This document shows positions 17,509-26,469 of a DNA stretch of 64,000 bases, piece after piece. The notes below the pieces were generated by a model, which was given only the letters and a program-made list of their open reading frames with translations, did no database searches and had not been told where the DNA came from. Each line of letters starts with the position of its first letter. Within the stretch, counting starts at the first letter, position 1. The position numbers and the translations under genes are program-made. Source of the stretch: Opitutaceae bacterium (GTDB taxonomy: Bacteria > Verrucomicrobiota > Verrucomicrobiia > Opitutales > Opitutaceae); NCBI GenBank assembly GCA_028284235.1, contig JANQSC010000054.1, positions 124,001 to 188,000 of the forward strand. Reading direction: 5' to 3'.

Positions 17509-18498
17509 CTACGGGTTGGTTTGAAAGTCGGTGGGTCGAATCGGGCGTCTATGGAAGGACTCCAAGGCTCGAGACCGGATGCTGTCCAAGAGAATGGCAA
17601 AAAAGATGATGAGGCTTGTGATGATGGGGTACAGGTAGGGATTGGCGTTCAATATAACCAAGCCGTTTTCAACGGTCTGAATCAGAACCGCGCCGAAGAG
17701 TGTGCCGGGCAGGATTTTTCCTCGGCCGCCGAACAAACTCGTCCCGCCGAGAACGGCTGCTGCGATTGCTGAAAACTCCTTATTCTCGCCAAAGCTGGGG
17801 GATACTGCTCCTGTTTGCGTTAGGGCTAACAGGCCAGCTAACGCTGCGCACGCTCCGCAGATAACGTATACGATGAAGAGGTTTCGAGTGACCGATATTC
17901 CGGCCTTCCGGGCATGATCTGAGTTGTTTCCCACGGCATATATCTGGCGACCGAACGGTGTGCGGCTCAATGTTAGGTGGGCGGCGATGCAAACAACCGC
18001 CAGAACCAGAAGAGGTATCGGAATCCCAAGGACTGAGCTTGTTCCAATGGCGGTGACCTTGTCTGGCATGTTCATCGCTCGAGTCTGAGTAAACCAGAGT
18101 CCGAATCCTCGGGCGAAAAAGAGCATGGCCAGGGTAACCACAAATGCTGCGATCTTCATGCGAGTGACGAAGAAGGCATTGATCACCCCGGCGATGATGC
18201 CGACCACGAGCGCGGCGAGAAAACTGAGCCAGAGCGGTTGTCCGCTGTAGATCATTTTTCCCGCGACTGCCACCGCAACAAACATCACGCCGCCAACGCT
18301 GAGGTCCACTCCCGCAGTGAGAAGGACGAAGGTCATGCCGATCGCTACAATGGCGGTGCTGCTGGATTGAACTCCAATGTTGAGGAGATTCTGCCAGTCC
18401 AGAAACCGGTCGGATGCGAGGCCCAGTAATAGAAACACGGTTGCAAAAAGCAGCAAGGGAGCGTTGTTGAGGCACCGGAGTCCGAGTTTCTTGTTCAT
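17509..18498 (-). CDS. Sugar ABC transporter permease (RbsC type), second copy
   Basis: 329 residues with about 9-10 membrane spans, for example LLLFATVFLLLGLAS and STAIVAIGMTFVLLTAGVDLSVGGV. The 'T-GVDLSVG' loop and GTLFGAVLIQTVENGLVILN near the C-terminus are typical of ribose-type permeases (BPD_transp_2). It starts 3 bp after the ATPase gene and is the last gene of the importer operon. With the permease at 20064 it probably forms a heterodimeric channel around the ATPase. Confidence 0.9.
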   Translation of the reverse strand: MNKKLGLRCLNNAPLLLFATVFLLLGLASDRFLDWQNLLNIGVQSSSTAIVAIGMTFVLLTAGVDLSVGGVMFVAVAVAGKMIYSGQPLWLSFLAALVVGIIAGVINAFFVTRMKIAAFVVTLAMLFFARGFGLWFTQTRAMNMPDKVTAIGTSSVLGIPIPLLVLAVVCIAAHLTLSRTPFGRQIYAVGNNSDHARKAGISVTRNLFIVYVICGACAALAGLLALTQTGAVSPSFGENKEFSAIAAAVLGGTSLFGGRGKILPGTLFGAVLIQTVENGLVILNANPYLYPIITSLIIFFAILLDSIRSRALESFHRRPIRPTDFQTNP

Positions 18499-18501
18499 GG
18501 C

Positions 18502-20013
18502 TTAGTGGATGGCGGCAGCCAGGATCTTTTCGCGGTCGAATTCGCCTTGGTTGAATTGACCAGTGATTTCGCCTTGGCGCATGGTCAGTATGCGGTCGCA
18601 GATCCCAATCAGTTCTTCGAGCTCTGACGAGATGACCAGGACTGCCGCGCCTTCTTGAGTGAGCTGATTGATAAGCGAGTAGATTTCGTATTTGGCTCCA
18701 ACGTCTATTCCGCGAGTGGGTTCATCGAGTATGATGAGCTTTGGCTGATTGAGTATCCATTTGGCTAATACTACCTTCTGTTGATTCCCTCCGCTGAGAG
18801 TTTTTACCTGTTGGGTGTTCTGCGCGCTTTTAGTCAGCCGAACCGCTTCTCGGTACCTTGTCACTTCCAGGGAAATCGACTCGCGATTTACAAGGGCCAA
18901 TGGGCCTCGCTTGAAACGCGGAGCTGCAACCAGGGTCATGTTGTCTGCGATAGAGGCCTCCGCGCAAAGTCCTTCGTCCCGCCGGTTTTCGGTCAGGAAC
19001 GCCATTCCTTTTTGGATACGGGCTGCGGGGCTAAGTTTAAGTATAGAGGTTTCAGCCAACGTGATGTTGCCTGAGTCTACTGGATCCAGGCCAAACAGGA
19101 TGCGAGCCAGCTCCGTGCGTCCGCTACCGATGAGGCCTGAAATGCCAAGCACCTCGCCTTCGTGGAGAGTGAAATCGATGTCTTTCACGACTCCTTTGCG
19201 ACCGAGTTTCTCTACCCTTAGAGCGGGTTTGCGGGTCGGTGTGTGGGAGCGGGGAGGGAAGAGGTGGTCGATATCGCGGCCGACCATGAGGGATATCATT
19301 TTTGACTGGGAAAAGGAGGACTTGGGCCCATTGCCAACAACCTCGCCGTCTCTTAGGACGAGTATGTCGTCAGACAGGTTCGCGACCTCTTCCAGCGCGT
19401 GAGAAATGTAAATCAAGGTGATGCCTTGTTGTTGGAGATCGCGGAGAACTTTAAATAGTCGACCGGCCTCAATGTCGGTGAGAGACGTAGTGGGTTCGTC
19501 CAAAATAATCAGGCGCGCATCGCGGGCAAGCGCCTTGGCGATTTCCACCATTTGTTGTTCGCCTGCAGACAAGCGATCCACGGGGGTGTCTGGTGAAAGG
19601 TTCAGCCCGACTTGCTTCAAAGCGGCAGAGGTGTCGTTGAACATGCGGGAGCGGTTTATGAGTCCCCCCGTTGTGGGAAAGCAATTGACGAACAGATTCT
19701 CGGCGATGCTCAGGTTGCCAAAGAGGTTGAGTTCCTGGTGCACAAAGGCGATCCCTGCAACCTCTGCGTCGGCGGGTGATCGCGGCGAGAATGGCTGGCC
19801 CCCGAACCACAAGCTACCCTCTTCCGGCTGCAGGTTGCCGCCTAGGATGTTCATCAAGGTTGACTTGCCCGCCCCGTTTTCACCCACCAAGCCCAGGGTT
19901 TTGCCTTCTCCGATTTCAAAGCTCACCTCCTTCAATACCCGTACGCCAAAGAACTCCTTGACGATGCTGTCGAAGCGCAGGGCGGTTTTGATGGATGGTT
20001 TACCTGTATTCAT
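18502..20013 (-). CDS. Sugar ABC transporter ATP-binding protein (RbsA type, two nucleotide-binding domains)
   Basis: 503 residues, the normal length for fused double-ATPase subunits of CUT2 sugar importers. The first domain has Walker A GENGAGKST (about residue 44), signature LSAGEQQMVEIAKAL and Walker B LIILDEPTTSLT. The second has the degenerate Walker A GLIGSGRTEL and signature LSGGNQQKVVLAKW with LIILDEPTRGIDVG. This asymmetry is characteristic of RbsA/XylG/MglA. It is flanked by the two permeases, with a 50-bp gap to the upstream one and a 3-bp gap to the downstream one. Its cargo is inferred from the downstream catabolic genes to be D-apiose or a related branched sugar or sugar acid. 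Confidence 0.93.
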   Translation of the reverse strand: MNTGKPSIKTALRFDSIVKEFFGVRVLKEVSFEIGEGKTLGLVGENGAGKSTLMNILGGNLQPEEGSLWFGGQPFSPRSPADAEVAGIAFVHQELNLFGNLSIAENLFVNCFPTTGGLINRSRMFNDTSAALKQVGLNLSPDTPVDRLSAGEQQMVEIAKALARDARLIILDEPTTSLTDIEAGRLFKVLRDLQQQGITLIYISHALEEVANLSDDILVLRDGEVVGNGPKSSFSQSKMISLMVGRDIDHLFPPRSHTPTRKPALRVEKLGRKGVVKDIDFTLHEGEVLGISGLIGSGRTELARILFGLDPVDSGNITLAETSILKLSPAARIQKGMAFLTENRRDEGLCAEASIADNMTLVAAPRFKRGPLALVNRESISLEVTRYREAVRLTKSAQNTQQVKTLSGGNQQKVVLAKWILNQPKLIILDEPTRGIDVGAKYEIYSLINQLTQEGAAVLVISSELEELIGICDRILTMRQGEITGQFNQGEFDREKILAAAIH

Positions 20014-20063
20014 AAATCAATGATATTGCACAACTGTAAAAGCGTTTGTTTCGGATTTGCTTT

Positions 20064-21047
20064 TCATCCGTTCTCTCGATTTCTCAGAACGTCCAGCATC
20101 GCGGCGGCTAGTATGACGAGTCCTTTGACCATCATGATCGTGAAGTGGGATAGGTTGAGCAGGTTGAGACTATTGTCGATCAGGGTGAGGAACAATGCCC
20201 CGTAGACCGTCCACAGGACTTTTCCTTTTCCGCCATAGAGGCTAGTGCCGCCAATGACGGTGGCTCCGATAACGTCCAGCAAGTTGCGTTGCCAGTGGAC
20301 GGGAGAGCCGCTTTCCATCCGGCTCGTTATCAGGATTGCGGCCACTGCGGCAATGAGCCCTGCGGCAATGTAGGCTCCGACCAGAACTTTCTGTACTGGA
20401 ACCCCGGAGACAAGGGCGGTTTTCGGGTTGTGCCCAACGGCAAAGATCCAGCGGCCATAGAGGCTGCGAGTCAGCAGGATATGGATACCGCCGACAACGG
20501 TTGCGACGATTGCGAGCGTTACCCAGTCATTGCCTCCCAGGATCAGAAACGAGTGAGGGAGCGCGCTGATGGCCTTGGACTGGGTAGACCAGATCGCTAA
20601 TCCGCTGAAGAACATCAAACTGGTCAGGGTGACAATGAAAGGGGGCATGCGGAACCAAGCAACCAGGGTCCCGTTGATTGCCCCGACCACGGCTCCGACC
20701 AAAAGCATGGCAACGATACCTATGGGAACGGCCAGCGGATTCCCAGCCAGCCAGCCCACATCTCCACTTATGATCATGGCTCCCACCACACTGGCCATAG
20801 CGATTACCGCTGTAGCGGATAAGTCGATACCTGCGGTAATCATCACCAGGGTTTGCCCGGTCGCCAGAACGAGCAGGGGCAGCATGGCGGAAAAGACATT
20901 GACTAGATTGTAGCTTGTCGCGAAGCCCTCGGCAAAGGGAGCCAAGGCGGCAAAGTAAAGCAGACAGAGCAGAAGAGGGAGGTGCTCGCCGAGAATGCGT
21001 TTCCTTAGCTTTGCGGTATCGAGACCCATGCGGTTATGGAAATCCAA
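20064..21047 (-). CDS. Sugar ABC transporter permease (RbsC type), first copy
   Basis: 327 residues, highly hydrophobic. It carries VLATGQTLVMITAGIDLSA (the 'T-GIDLS' loop), VGAINGTLVAWFRMPPFIVT and IGGTSLYGGKGKVLW, all conserved in CUT2 permeases. It directly abuts the stop codon of the binding-protein gene, which argues for translational coupling. It probably pairs with the permease at 17509; two different permease genes in one operon is common in this transporter group. Confidence 0.9.
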   Translation of the reverse strand: MDFHNRMGLDTAKLRKRILGEHLPLLLCLLYFAALAPFAEGFATSYNLVNVFSAMLPLLVLATGQTLVMITAGIDLSATAVIAMASVVGAMIISGDVGWLAGNPLAVPIGIVAMLLVGAVVGAINGTLVAWFRMPPFIVTLTSLMFFSGLAIWSTQSKAISALPHSFLILGGNDWVTLAIVATVVGGIHILLTRSLYGRWIFAVGHNPKTALVSGVPVQKVLVGAYIAAGLIAAVAAILITSRMESGSPVHWQRNLLDVIGATVIGGTSLYGGKGKVLWTVYGALFLTLIDNSLNLLNLSHFTIMMVKGLVILAAAMLDVLRNRENG

Positions 21048-22043
21048 TCAGTTTCCAGAAGAAATCACTGCGCCCCACATCCGATCCTTCATTGCTTCCA
21101 TGTTGGATTGGTGAATCACAAAACCGGGATCGCGGATAAGCTCGGGGACCTCCTTGCCTTCGAGCAAATCGAGAATGGCCTGAACGCTCGCCTCAGCTTC
21201 AAAGTAGACATCCTGGACTCCGGTCGCTGACAGGTAGCCATCCTGCATCATTTGCCAGGCGGTGGCGTCGCCATCGAATCCGCCTAGAATAACATGGCCC
21301 GGCTCGCCTATCTTGTGGTATTTGTCGGCCGCTTTAAGCGCGCTGACGATGGATGGAAACAGGAAGTCGGACGAGGTGAAGAGGAAGCTGATGTCGGGAT
21401 TTGCCTGGAACGCGTTGACCACACCGGCCTGGGCCTTTTCCTGATTCCACTCCGAAGGCACGCGAGCAACCACTTCGATGATGTCCTCATTACCGTCAAT
21501 CGCGGCAAAGAATCCATCGCGGCGACCAATGGCGTTGTGGTCTCCCATATCGCCCAAAACGACCATGGCCTTGTGTTTCCTGCCGGTCTCTCTCGCCTTC
21601 TCCACCATGTAGTCGACAGTGGCCTTCGCCAGGGCGAAGTTGTCGGCTTGCACTCCTACAAATTCGACCCCCTCGCGGTCGGCGATGCGGTTGAACAACA
21701 CGATCGGTATGCCCGCTTCATTGGCGGCCTTGATGGCGGGGATGCTGGTCTTGGCGTCCTTGGGAACCATAATGATGCCGTCGACTCGACGGGTAACGAA
21801 GGTCTTGATCTGTTGGAGTTGTCGGTTGGAGTCGCTGTCGGCAATCGCTTCCAGAATGCGGATGTCTCGCTTTTCCAATTCGGCTTTGATAGCGTCGAAT
21901 CCGGCCACCCAGTATTCGGTTTGCAGGGTTTCAAAGGCGACGCCTATGGTGATGCGGTCGTCGGACGAACCACCGCCGCATCCTCCCAGGAGCAAGCTCA
22001 AAAAGCAGGTCAGGGCGAGAAGGGGATTTCGAAGAAACGTCAT
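21048..22043 (-). CDS. Sugar-binding lipoprotein of a CUT2 ABC importer (Peripla_BP_4, RbsB type)
   Basis: 331 residues. A lipobox (LLLGGC, Cys22) marks a lipoprotein, so the binding protein is membrane-anchored instead of freely periplasmic. The mature part has ITIGVAFETLQTEYW, DGIIMVPKDAKTSIPAIKAA, IPIVLFNRIADREGVEFVGV, DMGDHNAIGRRDGF and PGHVILGGFDGDATAW, the pattern of pfam13407 sugar-binding proteins. Binding proteins of this family were among those shown to accompany apiose catabolism; the specificity here is inferred from neighbours. It is separated by 16 bp from the apnO homologue upstream. Confidence 0.9.
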   Translation of the reverse strand: MTFLRNPLLALTCFLSLLLGGCGGGSSDDRITIGVAFETLQTEYWVAGFDAIKAELEKRDIRILEAIADSDSNRQLQQIKTFVTRRVDGIIMVPKDAKTSIPAIKAANEAGIPIVLFNRIADREGVEFVGVQADNFALAKATVDYMVEKARETGRKHKAMVVLGDMGDHNAIGRRDGFFAAIDGNEDIIEVVARVPSEWNQEKAQAGVVNAFQANPDISFLFTSSDFLFPSIVSALKAADKYHKIGEPGHVILGGFDGDATAWQMMQDGYLSATGVQDVYFEAEASVQAILDLLEGKEVPELIRDPGFVIHQSNMEAMKDRMWGAVISSGN

Positions 22044-22059
22044 CGTAAACAGGGGTAGG

Positions 22060-22902
22060 TTAAAGAGATGCCGTGATGCGCTTTACGCTTTGGCGGATGT
22101 TCTCGAGGTTGGTGATTTGTTCTTTCCAGTCGTCGCGCAGGAGTTTGGTCTGGGCCTGTTCGACGGCGAGCTGCGCGCCATCCGAAAATGGAAATCCCGC
22201 TACGCCAAATATGATGGCCAGTTCGACTCGCAAGTGGCCGAGCACGAAGTCTTCCGCCGCCTGTTTAGGGATGCCCATTTCGATACCGGCCTCCATGGCC
22301 TGGCGGCAGGCCAGGATGAGGCTTGCGGTGGTTGTTTCCACGATTGCCGGTTCCAGAATCGCCATTTGCTCCACCGTGATCCGATGCATTCGCAAGATGG
22401 GTTTAAACATCTCGGCCGCCAGGTCTTCGCCGCGCTGGTAGTCCTCGTCGCTGCCTTGGAAAAGGGCGCAGACGACGCTTTGCTTCGCGGCAACCCCGCC
22501 GAACCAATCGACTTGGGCTTCCCGGGTCTCTTCCAATTGAAAGAGTGGCGGGTGGCACGGGTGGCAAATGAAGTAGGCCAGCTCGTCGCGCAGGGGAATG
22601 ACGTCGGCGTAGGCGGCCGCGGGATCGAGGGACACCACCATCGCGCCGGGTTTCATGGCCGGTACGATCGACGGGCAGAGTTTTCCTATGAGGCGGTCGG
22701 GCAGGGCGAGGACGACTACGTCGGTCGTGGCAAGCGCCCCCTCTTGCGGGGTGGCCCCCAGCCCTCGTTCAGCCAGATTCTGCAATCCAGCCTCGCCGAC
22801 TTCCACGCAGGCGATGTCGTAGTCCGGATTGTCTTTTATGTTGTCGAGGATGCGGCAGCCCATTTTTCCGCCGGCCCCCATGATTGTGATATGTGTAGGC
22901 AT
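22060..22902 (-). CDS. apnO: D-apionate oxidoisomerase homologue (ApnO)
   Basis: 280 residues from the ATG at 22902. The longer frame to 23001 would overlap the regulator gene and adds a non-conserved stretch. It starts with the dinucleotide-binding motif HITIMGAGGKMGCRIL, followed by VVVLALPDRLIGKL. YFICHPCHPPLFQLEETREA and MHRITVEQMAILEPAIVETT are, as I remember the family, strongly conserved in ApnO enzymes of the phosphogluconate-dehydrogenase-like fold. ApnO converts D-apionate with NAD to 3-oxo-isoapionate. The gene lies between the XRE-cupin regulator and the importer and is divergent from the lactonase and dehydrogenase homologues, which supports the assignment. A generic sugar-acid dehydrogenase is the alternative. 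Confidence 0.8.
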   Translation of the reverse strand: MPTHITIMGAGGKMGCRILDNIKDNPDYDIACVEVGEAGLQNLAERGLGATPQEGALATTDVVVLALPDRLIGKLCPSIVPAMKPGAMVVSLDPAAAYADVIPLRDELAYFICHPCHPPLFQLEETREAQVDWFGGVAAKQSVVCALFQGSDEDYQRGEDLAAEMFKPILRMHRITVEQMAILEPAIVETTTASLILACRQAMEAGIEMGIPKQAAEDFVLGHLRVELAIIFGVAGFPFSDGAQLAVEQAQTKLLRDDWKEQITNLENIRQSVKRITASL

Positions 22903-22925
22903 AGATTGAATACACTTGGATTGCG

Positions 22926-23546
22926 TTACTCGTCCAGCAGGCGGACGATGTCTCCGTGGAAGTGATAGTCTCTTGAAGTCACTACGGTGATGGCCTGGCA
23001 CTCCTCTCCGGGAATGGCGATGGCTGCATGGTCCACCCTTGAATTAAATAGGATGGAATCGCCTTCCGTCAGTTCGATGAGCTCTTTGGCGTATTTGAAG
23101 CGGCAACGTCCTTTGATGATATAGATGAACTCCTGGCCGCTGTGCGATTGCATCGGCATTTCTTTTTTGGCCGACGAGATGTCGAGCCAGATGGGCTCCA
23201 TCAATTTGTCGCGCTTTTCGTCCGCCAGCAGCCGAGCCTTGATGCCGTGTCGACTGCGGAAGCGTATCTTCTTTCCTTCGCCTGCCCGGCGAAGGACCAG
23301 AGGGGCATCCTTTTGTTCAGACTCGAAGAAGCCCCCGAGTTCGACGCCAAGCGCGTGGGCTACCTTGGAGAGATTGGCGATGTTGATGGCTGTCTTTCCG
23401 TTTTCGACGCGGGACAAATAGGCGTCGGAAAGTCCAGAGGCGTCCCCGAGTGTTTTGAGGGTCATTCGGGAGTCCTTCCGCAGGTCGGCGATTTTCCGGG
23501 CGACATGCAATTCGGCCATGCTGGGCTTGGAGGCTAACTTGGGCAT
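22926..23546 (-). CDS. XRE-family regulator with C-terminal cupin sensor
   Basis: 206 residues. The N-terminal helix-turn-helix spans about residues 14-70 (IADLRKDSRMTLKTLGDASG then LSDAYLSRVENGKTAINIAN). The C-terminal cupin is at about 130-200 (QSHSGQEFIYIIKGRCRFKY, LTEGDSILFNSRVDHA). Such HTH-cupin regulators sense a small ligand in the cupin and commonly control sugar or amino-acid catabolism. It is first in the minus-strand operon with apnO and the importer and divergent from apnL, so it is the obvious controller of both. Repeated elements at 23592-23646 are its likely binding sites. Whether it activates or represses cannot be read. Confidence 0.9.
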   Translation of the reverse strand: MPKLASKPSMAELHVARKIADLRKDSRMTLKTLGDASGLSDAYLSRVENGKTAINIANLSKVAHALGVELGGFFESEQKDAPLVLRRAGEGKKIRFRSRHGIKARLLADEKRDKLMEPIWLDISSAKKEMPMQSHSGQEFIYIIKGRCRFKYAKELIELTEGDSILFNSRVDHAAIAIPGEECQAITVVTSRDYHFHGDIVRLLDE

Positions 23547-23591
23547 CGGGATTCAGTTTCGTCGAGGCAAAGGAAAGCTGGCAAGCTGAAA

Positions 23592-23646
23592 ATTGCATAT
23601 ATGACAATTTATTGCATAATAAGTAATTTATTCTAGACATTGTCAT
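23592..23646. promoter_or_regulatory. Repeated motifs between the two apiose-type operons (candidate XRE-cupin operators)
   Basis: ATTGCATA occurs twice in direct orientation (23592-23599 and 23611-23618, 19 bp apart, about two helical turns). ATGACAAT (23601-23608) is an exact inverted repeat of ATTGTCAT (23639-23646). The whole cluster lies in the 125-bp, A+T-rich gap between the divergent starts of the regulator (23546) and apnL (23672), so it should overlap one or both promoters. Confidence 0.5.
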
Positions 23647-23671
23647 CGCTTGCGATTTAGAGCTTTTGAAC

Positions 23672-25435
23672 ATGTCTACCCTTACGACCAGTCCATTGCC
23701 GCTTCGCGCCGGCGCGTTGACTGCGGAGTTTTACCCCGATGAATTGTTTCTCCGGTATGCGCGTGTCGGAGCGGAGGAATGCCTTCGGGGGGTTTACTTG
23801 GCGATACGGGACCAAGACTGGAATACCCCGGCTCCCGAGGTGGCGGTGAAGTCGCTCGACGAGGACGGCGATTCGTTTGAACTGGCGCTAGAGGCTCGAT
23901 GGCGTTTTGGAGACATTCGGTATCGGGCGGATTGTCGATTGACTGGTGGCAATGATCGGATGGCGTTCCGATTCAGGGGCGTGGCGGAGTCTGACTTTCT
24001 GCGAAACCGACTGGGGTTTGTTGTGCTGCATGGAGCGCAGTTGGCGGGTCGAAGCGTTTCAATTGAACAGGTGAATGGATCGATCCTAGAGTCGCGCTTC
24101 CCCGAGGATATTTCACCGCATCAACCGTTTTTCGATGTGCGCGCCATGACCCATGAGCTTGCCGATGGTTTGCAGTTCAAGACGCTCATGGAGGGAGACA
24201 CATTCGAGACTGAAGACCAGCGCAACTGGACCGATGCCTCTTTCAAAACTTACTGCACTCCGCTGGGTCTCCCGTTTCCGGTAGCGGTCAAAGCGGGAGA
24301 GGTCGTTGAGCAGGCGATCACGATTGAACTGTTGGGGGGCGGAAAGTCGCGAGCGTCGGACGCCCGTGGCGCTATTGTAGAGTTGAGTCCAGATCAGGAA
24401 CGCAGGTCGTATCGCTTGCCAAGAATTGGAATTGAAACCGCGGCTGATTTGCCGCCTGAGGAATGGAGTGAAGCAACAAGTCGTCACCTGGAGCGGTTGA
24501 ACCTGGATCATCTTCGGGCTGCACTTCATGCCCATGACTCTGAATCCCTAAGAAGAATCGAACGGGCTCAGCAGGAGGCAGAGGCTTTGGACTGTGGTTT
24601 GGAAGTGGTGTTGTTCGTTAAGGCTGGCGACGATGTTTGTGGTCTATTGGCGCAAGTCAAAGAACGACTTTCGAGGAAGGTCGACCGGTGGATCGTTTTC
24701 GATGTCGATGCGAAGGCGACACCGCCTGCGACAACCGCGGTTGTTAGAGCGGCGCTTTCGGACGTCGGTCTTTCCGGGCCCGCTGGAGCGGGCACCGATC
24801 ACTTTTTTACCGAGCTCAACCGGGACCGCTCGGCTGTCGAGGGGACGGATTTTGTTTCCTTCTCCATGAACCCGCAGGTGCACGCGTTTGACGATCGTTC
24901 GCTTATCGAAACGATGGAGATGCAGGGCATTTGCGTGAATAGCGCTCGCTCGTTTTCCGAGGATCGTCCCATCGTCGTATCCCCTTTGACCTTCAAGATG
25001 CGTTCGAATCCGAACGCGACCGGCGCGGATGACGCGACGCTTGATCGTTCTGCCCGCGTCGACGAGCGCCAGCATCAAGCGTTTGGAGCGGTTTGGACTC
25101 TGGGTTCGCTAAAGTACTTAACCGAGGCTGAGGCCTATTCGGTCACTTTGTTTGAACTGCTGGGACCGCTCGGCCTAGTAGACCTCGCGGGAGATCCGTA
25201 CCCCTTGTTTGAGGCCATAGCCATGTTTACCCGTTTCAAGGGCGGCGCTTTGAGTCCGCTGGTGTCGACGGATCCCCTCAAAGCGATTGGCTTTGATCTT
25301 CAGAGCGCAAATAGAGATGAGCGATTGCGGGTGTTGGTGAATCTGTCATCGAGCCGCCAGTCGCTCCGTTGCGAGGAGGGCGTGTTCGATCTGAATGCCT
25401 ATGAATACAAAACCTGGAGGGTGCAGCGCGCATGA
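23672..25435 (+). CDS. apnL: D-apionolactonase homologue (ApnL)
   Basis: 587 residues from the ATG at 23672; a TTG two codons earlier is less likely. No signal peptide, so cytoplasmic. Conserved-looking blocks are FLRNRLGFVVLHG (about residue 110), SPHQPFFDVRAMTHE (about 150) and EDQRNWTDASFKTYCTPL (about 183). These match what I remember of the ApnL family, a large D-apionate lactonase of about 600 residues unrelated to common lactonases. It hydrolyses D-apionolactone to D-apionate. The stop overlaps the start of the ApsD-like gene (ATGA). Being first in the plus-strand operon and divergent from the regulator fits a pathway enzyme. I do not know another family with this block pattern. Confidence 0.82.
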   Translation: MSTLTTSPLPLRAGALTAEFYPDELFLRYARVGAEECLRGVYLAIRDQDWNTPAPEVAVKSLDEDGDSFELALEARWRFGDIRYRADCRLTGGNDRMAFRFRGVAESDFLRNRLGFVVLHGAQLAGRSVSIEQVNGSILESRFPEDISPHQPFFDVRAMTHELADGLQFKTLMEGDTFETEDQRNWTDASFKTYCTPLGLPFPVAVKAGEVVEQAITIELLGGGKSRASDARGAIVELSPDQERRSYRLPRIGIETAADLPPEEWSEATSRHLERLNLDHLRAALHAHDSESLRRIERAQQEAEALDCGLEVVLFVKAGDDVCGLLAQVKERLSRKVDRWIVFDVDAKATPPATTAVVRAALSDVGLSGPAGAGTDHFFTELNRDRSAVEGTDFVSFSMNPQVHAFDDRSLIETMEMQGICVNSARSFSEDRPIVVSPLTFKMRSNPNATGADDATLDRSARVDERQHQAFGAVWTLGSLKYLTEAEAYSVTLFELLGPLGLVDLAGDPYPLFEAIAMFTRFKGGALSPLVSTDPLKAIGFDLQSANRDERLRVLVNLSSSRQSLRCEEGVFDLNAYEYKTWRVQRA

Positions 25436-26469
25436 GTGAGAAGGCTCGAGATCTTAAGTTTGCTGTCGTTGGCGCCGGTTTCTGGTCGCGCTTCCAATTG
25501 GCGGCTTGGAAGGAGTTGGAAGGCGTGGAGTGTGTCGCTCTCTACAACCGTACCCTGGCGAAGGCGGAAGCGTTGGGAAGAGAGTTTGGTGTCGGAGCTG
25601 CCTATGACGACATCGATCAACTGCTCGACGAGCATGATTTAGACTTCGCCGATATCATTACCGATGTGGATACCCATGCTCATTTCAGTCTAAAGTGCGC
25701 CGAGCGAGGAATTCCTGCTATCTGTCAAAAGCCCATGGCGCCGGATTTGGAAACCGCACGCAAAATGGCGGGAGCCTTTGAAGAAAAAGGATTGCCGTTC
25801 TACGTGCACGAGAACTGGCGCTGGCAGCGGCCCATCCGCGTGCTCAAGGAGAAGCTGGACGCCGGGACCATCGGGCGTCCCTGGCGAGCTCGTATCCAAT
25901 ATTGCAACAGTTTCCCCGTCTTCGACAACCAGCCCTTCCTGAAAGAATTGGAGCAGTTTATCCTGACCGATATAGGTACACATATTTTGGATACGGCTCG
26001 GCTTCTATTTGGTGAAGCGAAGGCCCTGTATTGCCGCGTCCACCGGGTTAATCCGGACATTAAGGGTGAAGACGCGGCAACGGTGACGATGGATATGGAA
26101 AGCGGGCTTTGCTTGAATGTGGAGATGAGCTACGCCAGCAAGCTGGAAAACGAGTCCTTTCCGCAGACCTACGTGGAAGTGGAGGGGGAGCGTGGATCGC
26201 TTCAGCTGTGCAAGGATTATTGGGTCAAGGAAACCAACAAGGACGGCACCAGCGGCGATCGGTATGCGCCGCGGTCCTATCCCTGGGCCGATCCGGCTTA
26301 CGACCTGATCCATTCCAGTATTGTGGATTGCAACCGGAACCTGCTGGCCGGTCTGATGGGCGCGGGTGAGGTGGAAACCACGGCAGCGGACAATCTGAAG
26401 TCCCTGCAATTGGTATTCGATAGCTACCGGTCCGCCGCCAACGGGGAGATTATTCGTTATTCGCTATGA
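25432..26469 (+). CDS. apsD: Gfo/Idh/MocA dehydrogenase, D-apiose dehydrogenase homologue (ApsD)
   Basis: 345 residues. The N-terminal Rossmann fold has LKFAVVGAGFWSRFQLAAWK and the characteristic ICQKPMAPDLETA with the conserved lysine near residue 100. The C-terminal domain has VHENWRWQRPIRVLKE, ILTDIGTHILDTARLLFGE and VEVEGERGSLQL. The family oxidises sugars with NAD(P). The QKP-A / VHENWRWQ arrangement and the position between ApnL and a TIM-barrel protein fit ApsD, which makes D-apionolactone from D-apiose. ATGA overlaps at both ends show tight coupling with apnL and the next gene. Specificity is inferred from neighbourhood. Confidence 0.8.
   Translation: MSEKARDLKFAVVGAGFWSRFQLAAWKELEGVECVALYNRTLAKAEALGREFGVGAAYDDIDQLLDEHDLDFADIITDVDTHAHFSLKCAERGIPAICQKPMAPDLETARKMAGAFEEKGLPFYVHENWRWQRPIRVLKEKLDAGTIGRPWRARIQYCNSFPVFDNQPFLKELEQFILTDIGTHILDTARLLFGEAKALYCRVHRVNPDIKGEDAATVTMDMESGLCLNVEMSYASKLENESFPQTYVEVEGERGSLQLCKDYWVKETNKDGTSGDRYAPRSYPWADPAYDLIHSSIVDCNRNLLAGLMGAGEVETTAADNLKSLQLVFDSYRSAANGEIIRYSL

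Noticed and set aside
21294..22965. Long open frames on the plus strand opposite the binding-protein and apnO genes (up to 448 codons)
   Set aside because: They are antisense to clearly conserved genes, have low-complexity or basic composition and no recognisable domain; typical shadows of G+C-rich coding sequence.
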